Below, piece after piece: positions 1-7,147 of a stretch of DNA of 20,440 bases (its first letter is position 1; every line of letters begins with the position of its first letter). This DNA comes from JBOFEH01 sp051650265 (GTDB lineage: Bacteria > Bacillota > Clostridia > Lachnospirales > Cellulosilyticaceae), in NCBI GenBank assembly GCA_051650265.1, contig JBOFIR010000114.1, forward strand, positions 1 to 20,440. The letters are read 5' to 3'. The translations under genes and the position numbers were made by a program. Under the pieces are notes generated by a model that worked only from the letters and a program-made list of their open reading frames with translations, did no database searches and was not told where the DNA came from.

Positions 1-300
1 ATCAGTTTAGGATTCAATGATGAGGGAAATATTTACATCGAACAGAATTCACAAGAGGATGTATTCGTAGATGATATTGGGAGTGCACTAGAGATTAAAA
101 GATTCCAAGTAGAAAAGAAGGAAATCCTCAAATCACTTAAAATTTGGTATATGATTTATCGAACAGAACAAGGTAAGATTGTAAAAGAGATTGTACTTTT
201 ACAAAGCAAAGGCTACAATATGACTCAAATCATTGAACATATTGGGAAGAAGTATGGAGAGGAAGCACAAAGCTTTGCAATGGCTTTATTAGAGGCATAG
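1..300 (+). CDS. Unidentified protein, C-terminal 99 residues (5' end outside window)
   Basis: The reading frame is open from the first base and ends at a TAG at 298-300, so only the C-terminal 99 residues are visible. The fragment starts with a short beta-like stretch (GFNDEGNIYIEQ). An acidic segment and a mostly helical, lysine- and glutamate-rich end follow. The last ~45 residues (IVLLQSKGYNMTQIIEHIG and onward) have the rhythm of a small helical domain and loosely recall PqqD-like folds, but this is a weak impression. I do not recognise the family. No catalytic motif, signal peptide or membrane segment is visible in this part. A predicted promoter and a hairpin terminator follow before coaX, so the gene need not share a transcript with coaX. 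Confidence 0.75.
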   Translation: MSLGFNDEGNIYIEQNSQEDVFVDDIGSALEIKRFQVEKKEILKSLKIWYMIYRTEQGKIVKEIVLLQSKGYNMTQIIEHIGKKYGEEAQSFAMALLEA

Positions 301-308
301 GCCTTAAC

Positions 309-337
309 TTGCAAAGGCTATGGCTTTCATATATAAT
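309..337 (+). promoter_or_regulatory. Predicted sigma-A promoter upstream of coaX
   Basis: TTGCAA at 309-314 and TATAAT at 332-337 are separated by 17 bases, giving a good housekeeping promoter with start expected near 343-345. A second TATAAT lies at 346-351 without an obvious -35 box. A terminator-like hairpin lies between this promoter and the coaX start codon. Initiation is inferred from sequence only. Confidence 0.45.
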
Positions 338-363
338 GGAGAGGCTATAATAAGCTACTGAGG

Positions 364-394
364 GCAGATACTGAATCAAAGGTATCTGCTTTTT
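364..394 (+). terminator. Intrinsic terminator (or attenuator) before coaX
   Basis: GCAGATAC at 364-371 pairs perfectly with GTATCTGC at 382-389 across a 10-base loop, and TTTTT follows at 390-394. It would end transcripts of the upstream gene. Because a predicted promoter lies upstream at 309-337 and no room for another remains before the coaX ATG at 417, it could also act as an attenuator in the coaX leader. Confidence 0.65.
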
Positions 395-416
395 ATGGAT
401 AAAGGGGGAGAATGTA

Positions 417-1187
417 ATGATTCTCGTGATGGATATTGGCAATACCGACATTGTCATGGGTGTAATGAAAGAACAAGAACTTATAATGAGTTTTCGTTTA
501 ATGACACAAACACCTAGGACATCGGATGAATATGGTGTAACAATTACAGCAATGCTCAGTCAAAAGGGCATTGATAAAAAGCAAATCAAAGCGGTTGTTA
601 TGGCGTCAGTTGTACCTGATATTATGTATTCACTAAGCAACAGTATTAAGAGGTATTTTGGAATTAAACCAATGATTGTGGGACCAGGGATTAAGACTGG
701 GCTAGCTATTCGAACGGATAATCCAAGAGAGGTTGGCGCGGATCGTATTGCAAGCTGTGTGGCAGCCTATGATCTTGTAGGTGGTCCATGTATGGCTATT
801 GGATTTGGTACAGCAACAACTTATGACGTTGTGAGTGAAAAAGGTGAATTAATTTCAGCAATTACATCGCCAGGATTACGCATTTGTGCCGATGCGCTAT
901 GGCAGCGAGCGGCGCAACTCCCACATATTGAAATCAAAAAGACAAAAGGGATATTAGACGCCAAAAATACTATTACAAGTATGCAAACAGGACTTGTATA
1001 TGGGTATATTGGCCAAGTAGAATATATTATCAAAAAAGTCAAAGAAGAGATGGATGCACCACATATGCAAGTGATAGCAACAGGTGGGCTTGCAAAAGTC
1101 ATCAGAGATGGAACCGCTATGATTGATGTCTATGATGGCTTATTGACTTTAAAAGGACTTGCGAAGATATATCATAAAAATAGATAG
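417..1187 (+). CDS. coaX: Type III pantothenate kinase, with atypical cation site
   Basis: This enzyme phosphorylates pantothenate, the first step of coenzyme A synthesis, in the cytoplasm. The 256 residues match the usual length. The N-terminal ATP-binding motif DIGNT is at residues 6-10, and the GADR motif at 107-110 carries the expected catalytic base Asp109. The core GTATT, the RAA-LP segment near 164-169 and the MQTGLVYG and ATGGLA motifs are present. Two departures stand out. The aspartate that normally precedes FGTATT and binds a monovalent cation is Gly129. The usual GGAIAPG loop reads ISAITSPG with one inserted residue. The start follows a GGGGGAG ribosome site six bases upstream. 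dusB starts 11 bases after the stop, suggesting one operon. Family identity is firm. Whether full activity is retained is uncertain. Confidence 0.93.
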   Translation: MILVMDIGNTDIVMGVMKEQELIMSFRLMTQTPRTSDEYGVTITAMLSQKGIDKKQIKAVVMASVVPDIMYSLSNSIKRYFGIKPMIVGPGIKTGLAIRTDNPREVGADRIASCVAAYDLVGGPCMAIGFGTATTYDVVSEKGELISAITSPGLRICADALWQRAAQLPHIEIKKTKGILDAKNTITSMQTGLVYGYIGQVEYIIKKVKEEMDAPHMQVIATGGLAKVIRDGTAMIDVYDGLLTLKGLAKIYHKNR

Positions 1188-1198
1188 GATGATAACTG

Positions 1199-2173
1199 AT
1201 GAAAATAGGTCAAATCTCAACGCCTAATAATGTGTTTTTAGCACCAATGGCTGGAATCACAGATTTACCTTTTAGGCTCATTTGTAAATCTTTTGGTTGT
1301 GGCATGCTCTATACAGAGATGGTGAGCGCTAAGGGACTATTATATGAAAGTGATAAAACAAATCAACTCCTCTATATTGATGAGAGAGAGCACCCGGTAG
1401 GGGCACAGCTTTTTGGTAGCGATCCTAAAATTGTGAGTGAGATGGCAAAACAGGTTGCTGAGAGTGATGTTGATTTTATTGATATCAACATGGGATGCCC
1501 TGCACCAAAGATTACACGTAATGGAGAGGGGTCAGCACTTCTAAAGAACCCTGAACTTATTGGAGAAATAGTCTATCAAACGGCACGTGCAATCGATAAA
1601 CCACTAACAATCAAAATTCGTAAAGGATTTGATGATGAGCATGTGAATGCTGTAGAAGTAGCAAAAATTATCGAGCAGGCAGGAGCAAGTGCGCTTGCAC
1701 TTCATGGAAGAACAAGAGAGCAGTTTTATAGTGGAAAGGCAGACTGGGATATTATCAAAGCAGTCAAAGAAGCAATCAATATTCCACTTATTGGGAATGG
1801 TGATATCAAGACACCTGAAGATGCAAAAGCAATGCTGATGCATACCGGATGTGATGCAGTGATGATTGGTCGCGGGGCACAAGGTAACCCTTGGATCTTT
1901 GAGCGCACAGTACACTACCTTAAAACAGGAGAACTTCTGCCAGAACCAACATTTGCTGAACGTCATGAGGTGATTATAAAGCATGCTGAGATGCTTGCTC
2001 AGTATAAAGGTGAGTATGTTGGTATGAAAGAAATGAGAGCACACTTGATGGCGTATATTAAAGGCATTCGAGGTGCGGCAGAATTTAGAAAGCAAATGAC
2101 AAGTGTAGCAACCATAGATGATGTCAAAGTATTGCTAGAAAGCTGTGCAAAACATATTCAGACTTTAGATTAA
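1199..2173 (+). CDS. dusB: tRNA-dihydrouridine synthase (DusB type)
   Basis: This flavoenzyme uses FMN and NADPH to reduce specific uridines of tRNA to dihydrouridine. The 324 residues form a TIM barrel plus a C-terminal helical domain. The FMN-binding start APMAGITDLPFR is at residues 15-26. The catalytic cysteine is Cys100 in the DINMGCPAPK signature, which a NGEGSALL segment follows. Barrel motifs IKIRKG, HGRTREQFYSG, PLIGNGDI and MIGRGAQGNPW are all present, so the protein looks intact. The ATG follows a modest AGGAT ribosome site eight bases upstream. The gene begins 11 bases after coaX and is probably co-transcribed with it; Dus next to greA-lysS is a familiar clostridial order. DusB rather than another Dus subgroup is inferred from signature and neighbours. 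Confidence 0.95.
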   Translation: MKIGQISTPNNVFLAPMAGITDLPFRLICKSFGCGMLYTEMVSAKGLLYESDKTNQLLYIDEREHPVGAQLFGSDPKIVSEMAKQVAESDVDFIDINMGCPAPKITRNGEGSALLKNPELIGEIVYQTARAIDKPLTIKIRKGFDDEHVNAVEVAKIIEQAGASALALHGRTREQFYSGKADWDIIKAVKEAINIPLIGNGDIKTPEDAKAMLMHTGCDAVMIGRGAQGNPWIFERTVHYLKTGELLPEPTFAERHEVIIKHAEMLAQYKGEYVGMKEMRAHLMAYIKGIRGAAEFRKQMTSVATIDDVKVLLESCAKHIQTLD

Positions 2174-2231
2174 TTATGTCATAGAGCTTATCCAACTTGA
2201 ATAAAGCTATATAAATAGGAGGGTGAGCAAT

Positions 2232-3083
2232 ATGGGAAAAGTCGCATGCATATATTTTGAACAGTCAAATATAATACTAGTTAAAGATAATCTTAAACGT
2301 ACAAAAGTTAAGAATATTTTCTTGTATGAAGAGCAAATGTTAGGAAACATCTATTATAATATAGTTATTCGTATGCCAGAATGGCTCATGACTGAGCGGA
2401 TCTGGGATAAACTTGAAAACTACTTATTAGATATAGGTGTAGACTATATTGTGTGGTGTGCACCTTTTGAGGTTCCAGAGTTTAAAACACTTATATATGT
2501 TACAGGAGAATTTGTACAAAGATTATTAAGTTATCATATATTGCAGTATGTCGGCAAATATCAGCTTGTCAAAAAAGCACCTATGTATATGCGTATAGGT
2601 GTGGTAGCAGGGCGTTTAAATGATACATTAGATGTCATTATTCCCTTACTAGAAGACGTGACAAGCCTTACCATTATTACCGAAGTGCCGGCAATGTATC
2701 GGGAGGTTGCAGCGGAAATATATGAAAGTCATAAACTAAAGGTCAAAGTTGTACCACCCCAGAAAGGAACGATGGGGAATTTAGATATTATTTATGATAT
2801 AAGTGGCAATGCGCAATATATGAATAAATGCCATCCGAAGAGTATCTATGTAGATCTCAAGGGAAATCTTAACCTCAAAAATTTAAAATATGAAGGGATA
2901 CTCCCTAGTATATGGAAGGGATTTGATATACTATGTGAGGGGTATCAAGTTCCCATACCTTTAATGGAGGCATTTTGGTACAGTGAAGGTTTTTCAAAAC
3001 GCATTTTAAGAAAAAAAGTAAGAGATTTAGATATAACAATCAGTAGGGTATATCCGCTCGTGAAGTTGACAATGAGTGTGTAA
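2232..3083 (+). CDS. Conserved-looking hypothetical protein, Rossmann-like
   Basis: I do not recognise this 283-residue protein. It has no signal peptide or membrane segment. The middle (about residues 121-200) alternates strands and helices. It begins with a hydrophobic strand and a small loop (IGVVAGRLND), continues through LTIITEVPA and VKVVPPQKG, and ends near NLDIIYDISG. That layout resembles a nucleotide-binding Rossmann half without a clean GxGxxG motif, so NAD(P) binding is speculation. The N-terminal part contains VDYIVWCAPFEVPEF. The end is basic (KRILRKKVRD). The ATG at 2232 is chosen because TAGGAGGG ends eight bases upstream; an in-frame GTG at 2223 overlaps that site. It lies 58 bases after dusB with no terminator between. 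Its last codons contain the -35 box of the greA promoter. Confidence 0.85.
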   Translation: MGKVACIYFEQSNIILVKDNLKRTKVKNIFLYEEQMLGNIYYNIVIRMPEWLMTERIWDKLENYLLDIGVDYIVWCAPFEVPEFKTLIYVTGEFVQRLLSYHILQYVGKYQLVKKAPMYMRIGVVAGRLNDTLDVIIPLLEDVTSLTIITEVPAMYREVAAEIYESHKLKVKVVPPQKGTMGNLDIIYDISGNAQYMNKCHPKSIYVDLKGNLNLKNLKYEGILPSIWKGFDILCEGYQVPIPLMEAFWYSEGFSKRILRKKVRDLDITISRVYPLVKLTMSV

Positions 3084-3095
3084 GTGGGGTATAAT
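3066..3095 (+). promoter_or_regulatory. Near-consensus sigma-A promoter for greA-lysS
   Basis: A perfect TTGACA at 3066-3071 and a perfect TATAAT at 3090-3095 are separated by 18 bases. The -35 box lies inside the last codons of the preceding gene, whose stop is at 3081-3083. Transcription should start near 3102, giving a greA leader of about 70 bases. Both hexamers match the consensus fully, so this should be among the strongest promoters in the window. Confidence 0.75.
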
Positions 3096-3174
3096 TGTGG
3101 AATTATAAAACCAGATTACTTCACCCATGGCGACAATTTGGGGTGTACCGTGCATAGGAAAGGGAGTATTTCAA

Positions 3175-3651
3175 ATGGCAGAGAAACAAATATTACTCAC
3201 ATATGAGGGGATTAAATCATTAGAAGCAGAACTTGAGGAATTAAAGAACGTCGAGCGTAAAAAAGTAGCTGAAGAACTTAAAGAAGCAAGAGCGCAAGGT
3301 GACTTATCAGAGAATGCAGAATATGATGCAGCTAAAGATAGACAAGCAGAAATCGAAACACGTATTGTTGAGATTGAGAAAATGCTTAAAAATGTTGAGG
3401 TTATTGATGCAGAAGAAGGTTCTGCAGATGTTATAAAACCAGGACATAGGGTTAAACTTTATGATAAGACATTTGATGAAGAAGTAGAATATCAAATCGT
3501 TGGATCTACAGAAGCAGACCCAATGAATGGTAAAATTTCAAATGAATCTCCAGTAGGTTCTGCACTCATTGGTGCAAAAGTTGGAGATGTGATTTCTGTG
3601 GAAACAGAATTCGGTACTGATGAATATACAGTATTAGCAATTTCAAACTAA
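3175..3651 (+). CDS. greA: Transcription elongation factor GreA
   Basis: GreA rescues backtracked RNA polymerase by inserting its coiled coil into the secondary channel and stimulating cleavage of the RNA 3' end. From the ATG at 3175 the product has 158 residues, exactly the usual size. The N-terminal coiled coil contains the tip signature GDLSENAEYDAAKDRQAE, with the acidic residues Asp43 and Glu46 expected to place catalytic magnesium. The C-terminal FKBP-like domain carries SPVGSALIGAKVGD. An upstream in-frame ATG at 3127 would add 16 atypical residues. The 3175 start is preferred because it restores the canonical length and AGGAAAGGGA lies just upstream. lysS follows 28 bases after the stop, so both genes probably share the promoter at 3066-3095. 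Confidence 0.96.
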   Translation: MAEKQILLTYEGIKSLEAELEELKNVERKKVAEELKEARAQGDLSENAEYDAAKDRQAEIETRIVEIEKMLKNVEVIDAEEGSADVIKPGHRVKLYDKTFDEEVEYQIVGSTEADPMNGKISNESPVGSALIGAKVGDVISVETEFGTDEYTVLAISN

Positions 3652-3679
3652 ATAAGTTAGAAACAAAGGAGGAAGAAAC

Positions 3680-5176
3680 GTGTCTGAGAATACACAAAAT
3701 ATCGTAAGCGAAGAAAGTTTAAATGAGCAAGAAAGAGTACGTCTTGAGAAGTTAACAACACTTCAAGAGCAAGGGAAAGATCCTTTCAAGACAACTAAGT
3801 ATGACGTAACAGCTCATAGCAAAGCGATTACAGATAAATTTGATGACTATGAAGGTCAAATCGTATCAATTGCAGGTCGTATCATGGCTAAGAGAGATAT
3901 GGGTAAAGCATCATTTGTTCATATCCAAGATCAAGATGGTAGAATCCAATCATACGTAAGAAAAGATGAATTAGGCGAAGAAGTATATGCTGAATTCAAA
4001 AAATATGATATTGGTGACGTAGTAGGGATTAAGGGCCTTGTGTTTAGAACACAAAAAGGTGAGATTTCTGTACGTGCACAAGAGGTGGTTTTACTTTCTA
4101 AGAGCCTTAAAGTACTTCCAGAGAAATATCATGGACTTAAAGATACAGAAGTAAGATATCGTCAAAGATACATTGACCTTATTGTTAATCCAGAAGTCAA
4201 AGACACATTTATCAAACGTAGTGCTATCATTCGCGAGATGCGTAACTTCCTAGATAATAAAAGCTTTATTGAAGTGGAAACACCAGTACTTCATTCAATT
4301 GCAGGTGGAGCAGCTGCTAGACCATTCGTTACACACCACAACGCTTTAGATATTGATATGTTTATGCGTATTGCACCAGAGCTTAAATTAAAACGCCTCA
4401 TTGTAGGTGGATTTGATCGTGTATATGAGATTGGTCGTGTATTCCGTAATGAAGGAATGTCAGTAAGACATAACCCGGAGTTTACAATGATGGAGTTGTA
4501 CCAAGCATATGCTGACTACAATGATATGATGGATATTACTGAAGATCTCATCAGACATGTAGCACATACTGTTATTGGAACAGGCGTTGTATCATACAAT
4601 GGTGTTGAGATTGATCTTGATAGACCATTCGAGCGTATTTCTATGATTGACGCTGTTAAAAAATATAGTAATGTTGACTTTAGAGAAGTAAAAGATGTGG
4701 AAGAAGCAAGAGCACTTGCAAAAGAACACCACATTGAGTTTGAGAACCATCACCAAAGAGGTGATATTCTTAACCTATTCTTCGAACACTATGTTGAAGA
4801 AAAATTAATTCAACCAACATTTATTATGGATCATCCAGTAGAGATTTCACCATTATCAAAGCGTAAGCCAGAAGATCCTGAGTATACAGAGCGTTTTGAG
4901 TTATTCATCGTAGGTCGTGAGCATGCCAATGCATTCTCAGAATTAAATGACCCAATCGACCAGAGAGGTCGTTTCAAACATCAAGAAGAACTTAGAGATG
5001 CTGGTGACGATGAAGCGTGTGAGATTGATGAAGACTTCTTAACTGCATTAGAATACGGATTACCACCAACAGGTGGACTTGGAATCGGTGTAGATAGACT
5101 TGTAATGCTTCTTACAGATTCTTACTCAATTAGAGACGTATTATTATTCCCAACAATGAAACCAATTAACGAATAA
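3680..5176 (+). CDS. lysS: Lysyl-tRNA synthetase, class II
   Basis: The enzyme charges tRNA-Lys with lysine. The 498 residues are the normal size for the bacterial class II enzyme. An N-terminal OB-fold anticodon-binding domain (GRIMAKRDMGKASFVHIQD region) is followed by the class II catalytic core. The core contains RYRQRYIDLI, the motif 2 segment EIGRVFRNEGMS with HNPEFTMMELY, and the motif 3 segment GLGIGVDRLVMLL near the C-terminus. No motif is broken. Translation starts with GTG at 3680, supported by AAAGGAGGA about seven bases upstream. It is the second gene of the greA-lysS unit and ends at the strong terminator at 5187-5220. Confidence 0.97.
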   Translation: MSENTQNIVSEESLNEQERVRLEKLTTLQEQGKDPFKTTKYDVTAHSKAITDKFDDYEGQIVSIAGRIMAKRDMGKASFVHIQDQDGRIQSYVRKDELGEEVYAEFKKYDIGDVVGIKGLVFRTQKGEISVRAQEVVLLSKSLKVLPEKYHGLKDTEVRYRQRYIDLIVNPEVKDTFIKRSAIIREMRNFLDNKSFIEVETPVLHSIAGGAAARPFVTHHNALDIDMFMRIAPELKLKRLIVGGFDRVYEIGRVFRNEGMSVRHNPEFTMMELYQAYADYNDMMDITEDLIRHVAHTVIGTGVVSYNGVEIDLDRPFERISMIDAVKKYSNVDFREVKDVEEARALAKEHHIEFENHHQRGDILNLFFEHYVEEKLIQPTFIMDHPVEISPLSKRKPEDPEYTERFELFIVGREHANAFSELNDPIDQRGRFKHQEELRDAGDDEACEIDEDFLTALEYGLPPTGGLGIGVDRLVMLLTDSYSIRDVLLFPTMKPINE

Positions 5177-5186
5177 TAGAACAATT

Positions 5187-5220
5187 AAAACCTAGGAAAT
5201 GAAAATTTCCTAGGTTTTTT
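5187..5220 (+). terminator. Intrinsic terminator after lysS
   Basis: A perfect 14-base stem (5187-5200 with 5205-5218) encloses a GAAA tetraloop, and a T run covers 5215-5220. The 5' arm begins with AAAA, so the hairpin could also stop transcription arriving from the opposite strand. Confidence 0.92.
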
Positions 5221-5389
5221 GTGTTTATATATGGTTGAAAGAATAGAGAAGAAATAGAGAGCAATAATTGTAAAAAGATGGAAAAATAATTCAAAATAGT
5301 GTAAAATAAATTTATAAAGTGTTTGAGAAAAGATAAAACGGCAAGACTCATAAAGATTAAATATTTTAAAAATATGTAAAAATACGATG

Positions 5390-5418
5390 TCGTCATATAG
5401 ATTTAAATATGATATAAT
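5390..5418 (+). promoter_or_regulatory. Extended -10 promoter for the 5454 operon
   Basis: TATAAT at 5413-5418 is preceded by TGA, giving an extended -10 element. A weak -35 match TCGTCA sits at 5390-5395 with a 17-base spacer. The rest of the very AT-rich interval from 5221 shows no convincing gene. Confidence 0.5.
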
Positions 5419-5453
5419 TTACAGTATGTGAATAAGAGAGGTGTCTATTCATA

Positions 5454-6674
5454 GTGAAAAAATACAGAATGAAGTCTTATGGAGCTTATCATCGCTACAA
5501 GAAAACAAAAATTATGCGCATGAAATGGAGTGTTTTAATTCTTGTGGTAACTTGTATGTTGAGTACATTTATCGTGACCGGCAAGTTACAAGAGGATTGG
5601 AAAGACTTATTTGGACAAGATACAAATACTAGAGAAGTTTCGGTAGATTTGGAGCAAGGAGCTATTCCCTACGCACAACATATGGAACCTATTGAACTTA
5701 AAGGTGCGTATTTGCCTGCACATAAGATGGAGCAGCTGCAACCATTGCTGGATATGGCAAAACAATCTGAGCTTAATGCCATTGTATTGGATGTAAAAAA
5801 TGATTATGGTTATCTTACCTTTAATACGACCAATCCTGAGCTAAAGAGTTTGGGATGTGTTTCTAAGTCACCACTTATTCCAGATATAAAAGAAGTAATG
5901 GATCAAATGTATAGGGCAAGGGTTTATCCAATTGCACGTATTGTAGCTTTCAAAGACAATCAGATTAATAGAACAGCACCCGATCGATTAATTCATGATA
6001 AGAATGGAAATGTCTATCAGACGCCTTCAGGAGATACATGGCTTAATCCCTATGATAAGCGTAATTGGGAATACTTATTAGAAATTGCGAAGGAAGCAAT
6101 TGCAGTAGGATTTAAAGAAATTCAATTTGACTATATTCGGTTTCATGAGTCTATGGGTGTAGACAAGGTCGATTTACCAGAAACACCTTCGAAAACAGAG
6201 ATTATTACCGAATTTACTAAGTATATGTATGAAGAATTAAAACCTTATGGGGTTTATGTTTCTGCAGATGTATTTGGAACGATTATTACGAGTAAGATTG
6301 ATGCACAAATTGTAGGACAAGATTATAGCGAACTCGTAAAAAATCTTGATTATATTTGTCCTATGGTATACCCATCTCATTATGCACCAGGTTCATTTGG
6401 TATAGACTATCCAGATTTAAATCCATATGAGTTGATATTAAGTACGATGCAGAGCTCAAATGATGTGATTAAAGAAATTCCAAGAACTGAAAGAAAAGCT
6501 CAAGTCAGACCATGGCTTCAAAGTTTTACCGCAACTTGGGTAAAACCGCATCAAGAGTATACATCAGATCAAGTCAGGCAACAGATAGATGGTGCCTATG
6601 ATGCTATTATCAATGAATGGATTTTGTGGAATGGTGCTGGTAAATATGACAGTAAGAGCTTTAAAAAAGAGTAA
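5454..6674 (+). CDS. Membrane-anchored putative glycoside hydrolase (DUF4015 / PF13200-like)
   Basis: The 406-residue product has a basic N-terminus and one hydrophobic segment at about residues 24-43, consistent with an uncleaved anchor. The rest should lie outside the membrane. The body looks like the TIM-barrel putative glycosyl hydrolase family known as DUF4015. Segments supporting this are GAYLP at about 84-88, NAIVLDVKNDYG at about 108-119, YPIARIVAFKD, and WLNPYDKRNWEYL. EIQFDYIRF at about 222-230 follows, then VSADVFG and CPMVYPSHY. Carboxylates in the DVK and QFDY motifs are plausible active-site residues, but no substrate is established from sequence. Translation starts with GTG at 5454 after AGAGAGGTG; ATG at 5469 is an alternative. 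Two membrane-protein genes follow closely and form an operon with it, ending at 8104. Confidence 0.8.
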   Translation: MKKYRMKSYGAYHRYKKTKIMRMKWSVLILVVTCMLSTFIVTGKLQEDWKDLFGQDTNTREVSVDLEQGAIPYAQHMEPIELKGAYLPAHKMEQLQPLLDMAKQSELNAIVLDVKNDYGYLTFNTTNPELKSLGCVSKSPLIPDIKEVMDQMYRARVYPIARIVAFKDNQINRTAPDRLIHDKNGNVYQTPSGDTWLNPYDKRNWEYLLEIAKEAIAVGFKEIQFDYIRFHESMGVDKVDLPETPSKTEIITEFTKYMYEELKPYGVYVSADVFGTIITSKIDAQIVGQDYSELVKNLDYICPMVYPSHYAPGSFGIDYPDLNPYELILSTMQSSNDVIKEIPRTERKAQVRPWLQSFTATWVKPHQEYTSDQVRQQIDGAYDAIINEWILWNGAGKYDSKSFKKE

Positions 6675-6688
6675 AGGATGTGATCAGG

Positions 6689-7147
6689 ATGATTAATAAC
6701 GAGAAAGTAAAGATCATGACTCAAATGGCGATCAATGATAAGTACTATACTCAAAAAGATAAACGCATTGTAGCCTACTATCCTGAGGACTATGTTTACT
6801 TATCAAATTTTAAATCACGTATTATGATATTTTTACTTGTTGCGGCAGCAATGGCGGGGCATCTGCTTCTTAGAGTAAATAATGGGTTGAATATGCCAAC
6901 GACAGTAGAGGAAATTGTATTTCGATATGCGTTGCCTTATGGCGGCGCATTGCTAGTCATATTGGTTATTTATACCATGATTTCTTCACGATATGCTAAG
7001 AAAAAGTACCGCCTAGCAGCCGAGCGAATGGAGGCTTATCAAAAATTAAGTAGTCAGTTAGAAGTTTATGACAAGGAACGGGAGGAGAAGTATGGCTTTA
7101 AACGAAAACGTACTCATTATCAGAGAGAAGACGATCCAGTTTTGTAA
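6689..7147 (+). CDS. Small two-helix membrane protein of unknown function
   Basis: I do not recognise this 152-residue protein. Two hydrophobic segments are visible, at about residues 46-63 (MIFLLVAAAMAGHLLL area) and 78-101 (ALPYGGALLVILVIYTMI area). A charged C-terminal region rich in Arg, Lys and Glu follows (about 105-152) and could be helical and cytoplasmic. The ATG at 6689 is chosen because AGGA at 6676-6679 is nine bases upstream; an in-frame GTG at 6680 touches that site. It begins 14 bases after the glycoside-hydrolase-like gene, and its last 56 bases overlap the next gene. That tight packing implies coupled expression of the three products. Confidence 0.8.
   Translation: MINNEKVKIMTQMAINDKYYTQKDKRIVAYYPEDYVYLSNFKSRIMIFLLVAAAMAGHLLLRVNNGLNMPTTVEEIVFRYALPYGGALLVILVIYTMISSRYAKKKYRLAAERMEAYQKLSSQLEVYDKEREEKYGFKRKRTHYQREDDPVL

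Noticed and set aside
1604..2095. 163-codon minus-strand frame inside dusB
   Set aside because: It lies entirely within an intact dusB, is rich in Cys, His and Phe as antisense frames often are, and resembles no protein.
2188..2216. Possible hairpin between dusB and the next gene as a terminator
   Set aside because: The pairing needs a bulge and no T run follows, so it does not qualify.
5166..5396. 76-codon minus-strand reading frame after lysS
   Set aside because: Its composition (Phe, Leu, Ile, Tyr) reflects AT-rich non-coding DNA, it spans the lysS terminator, and it has no ribosome site.
5441..5632. 63-codon plus-strand frame overlapping the 5454 gene
   Set aside because: It is out of frame with a full-length gene that has a membrane anchor and recognisable domain; its GTG is part of the other gene's ribosome site region.
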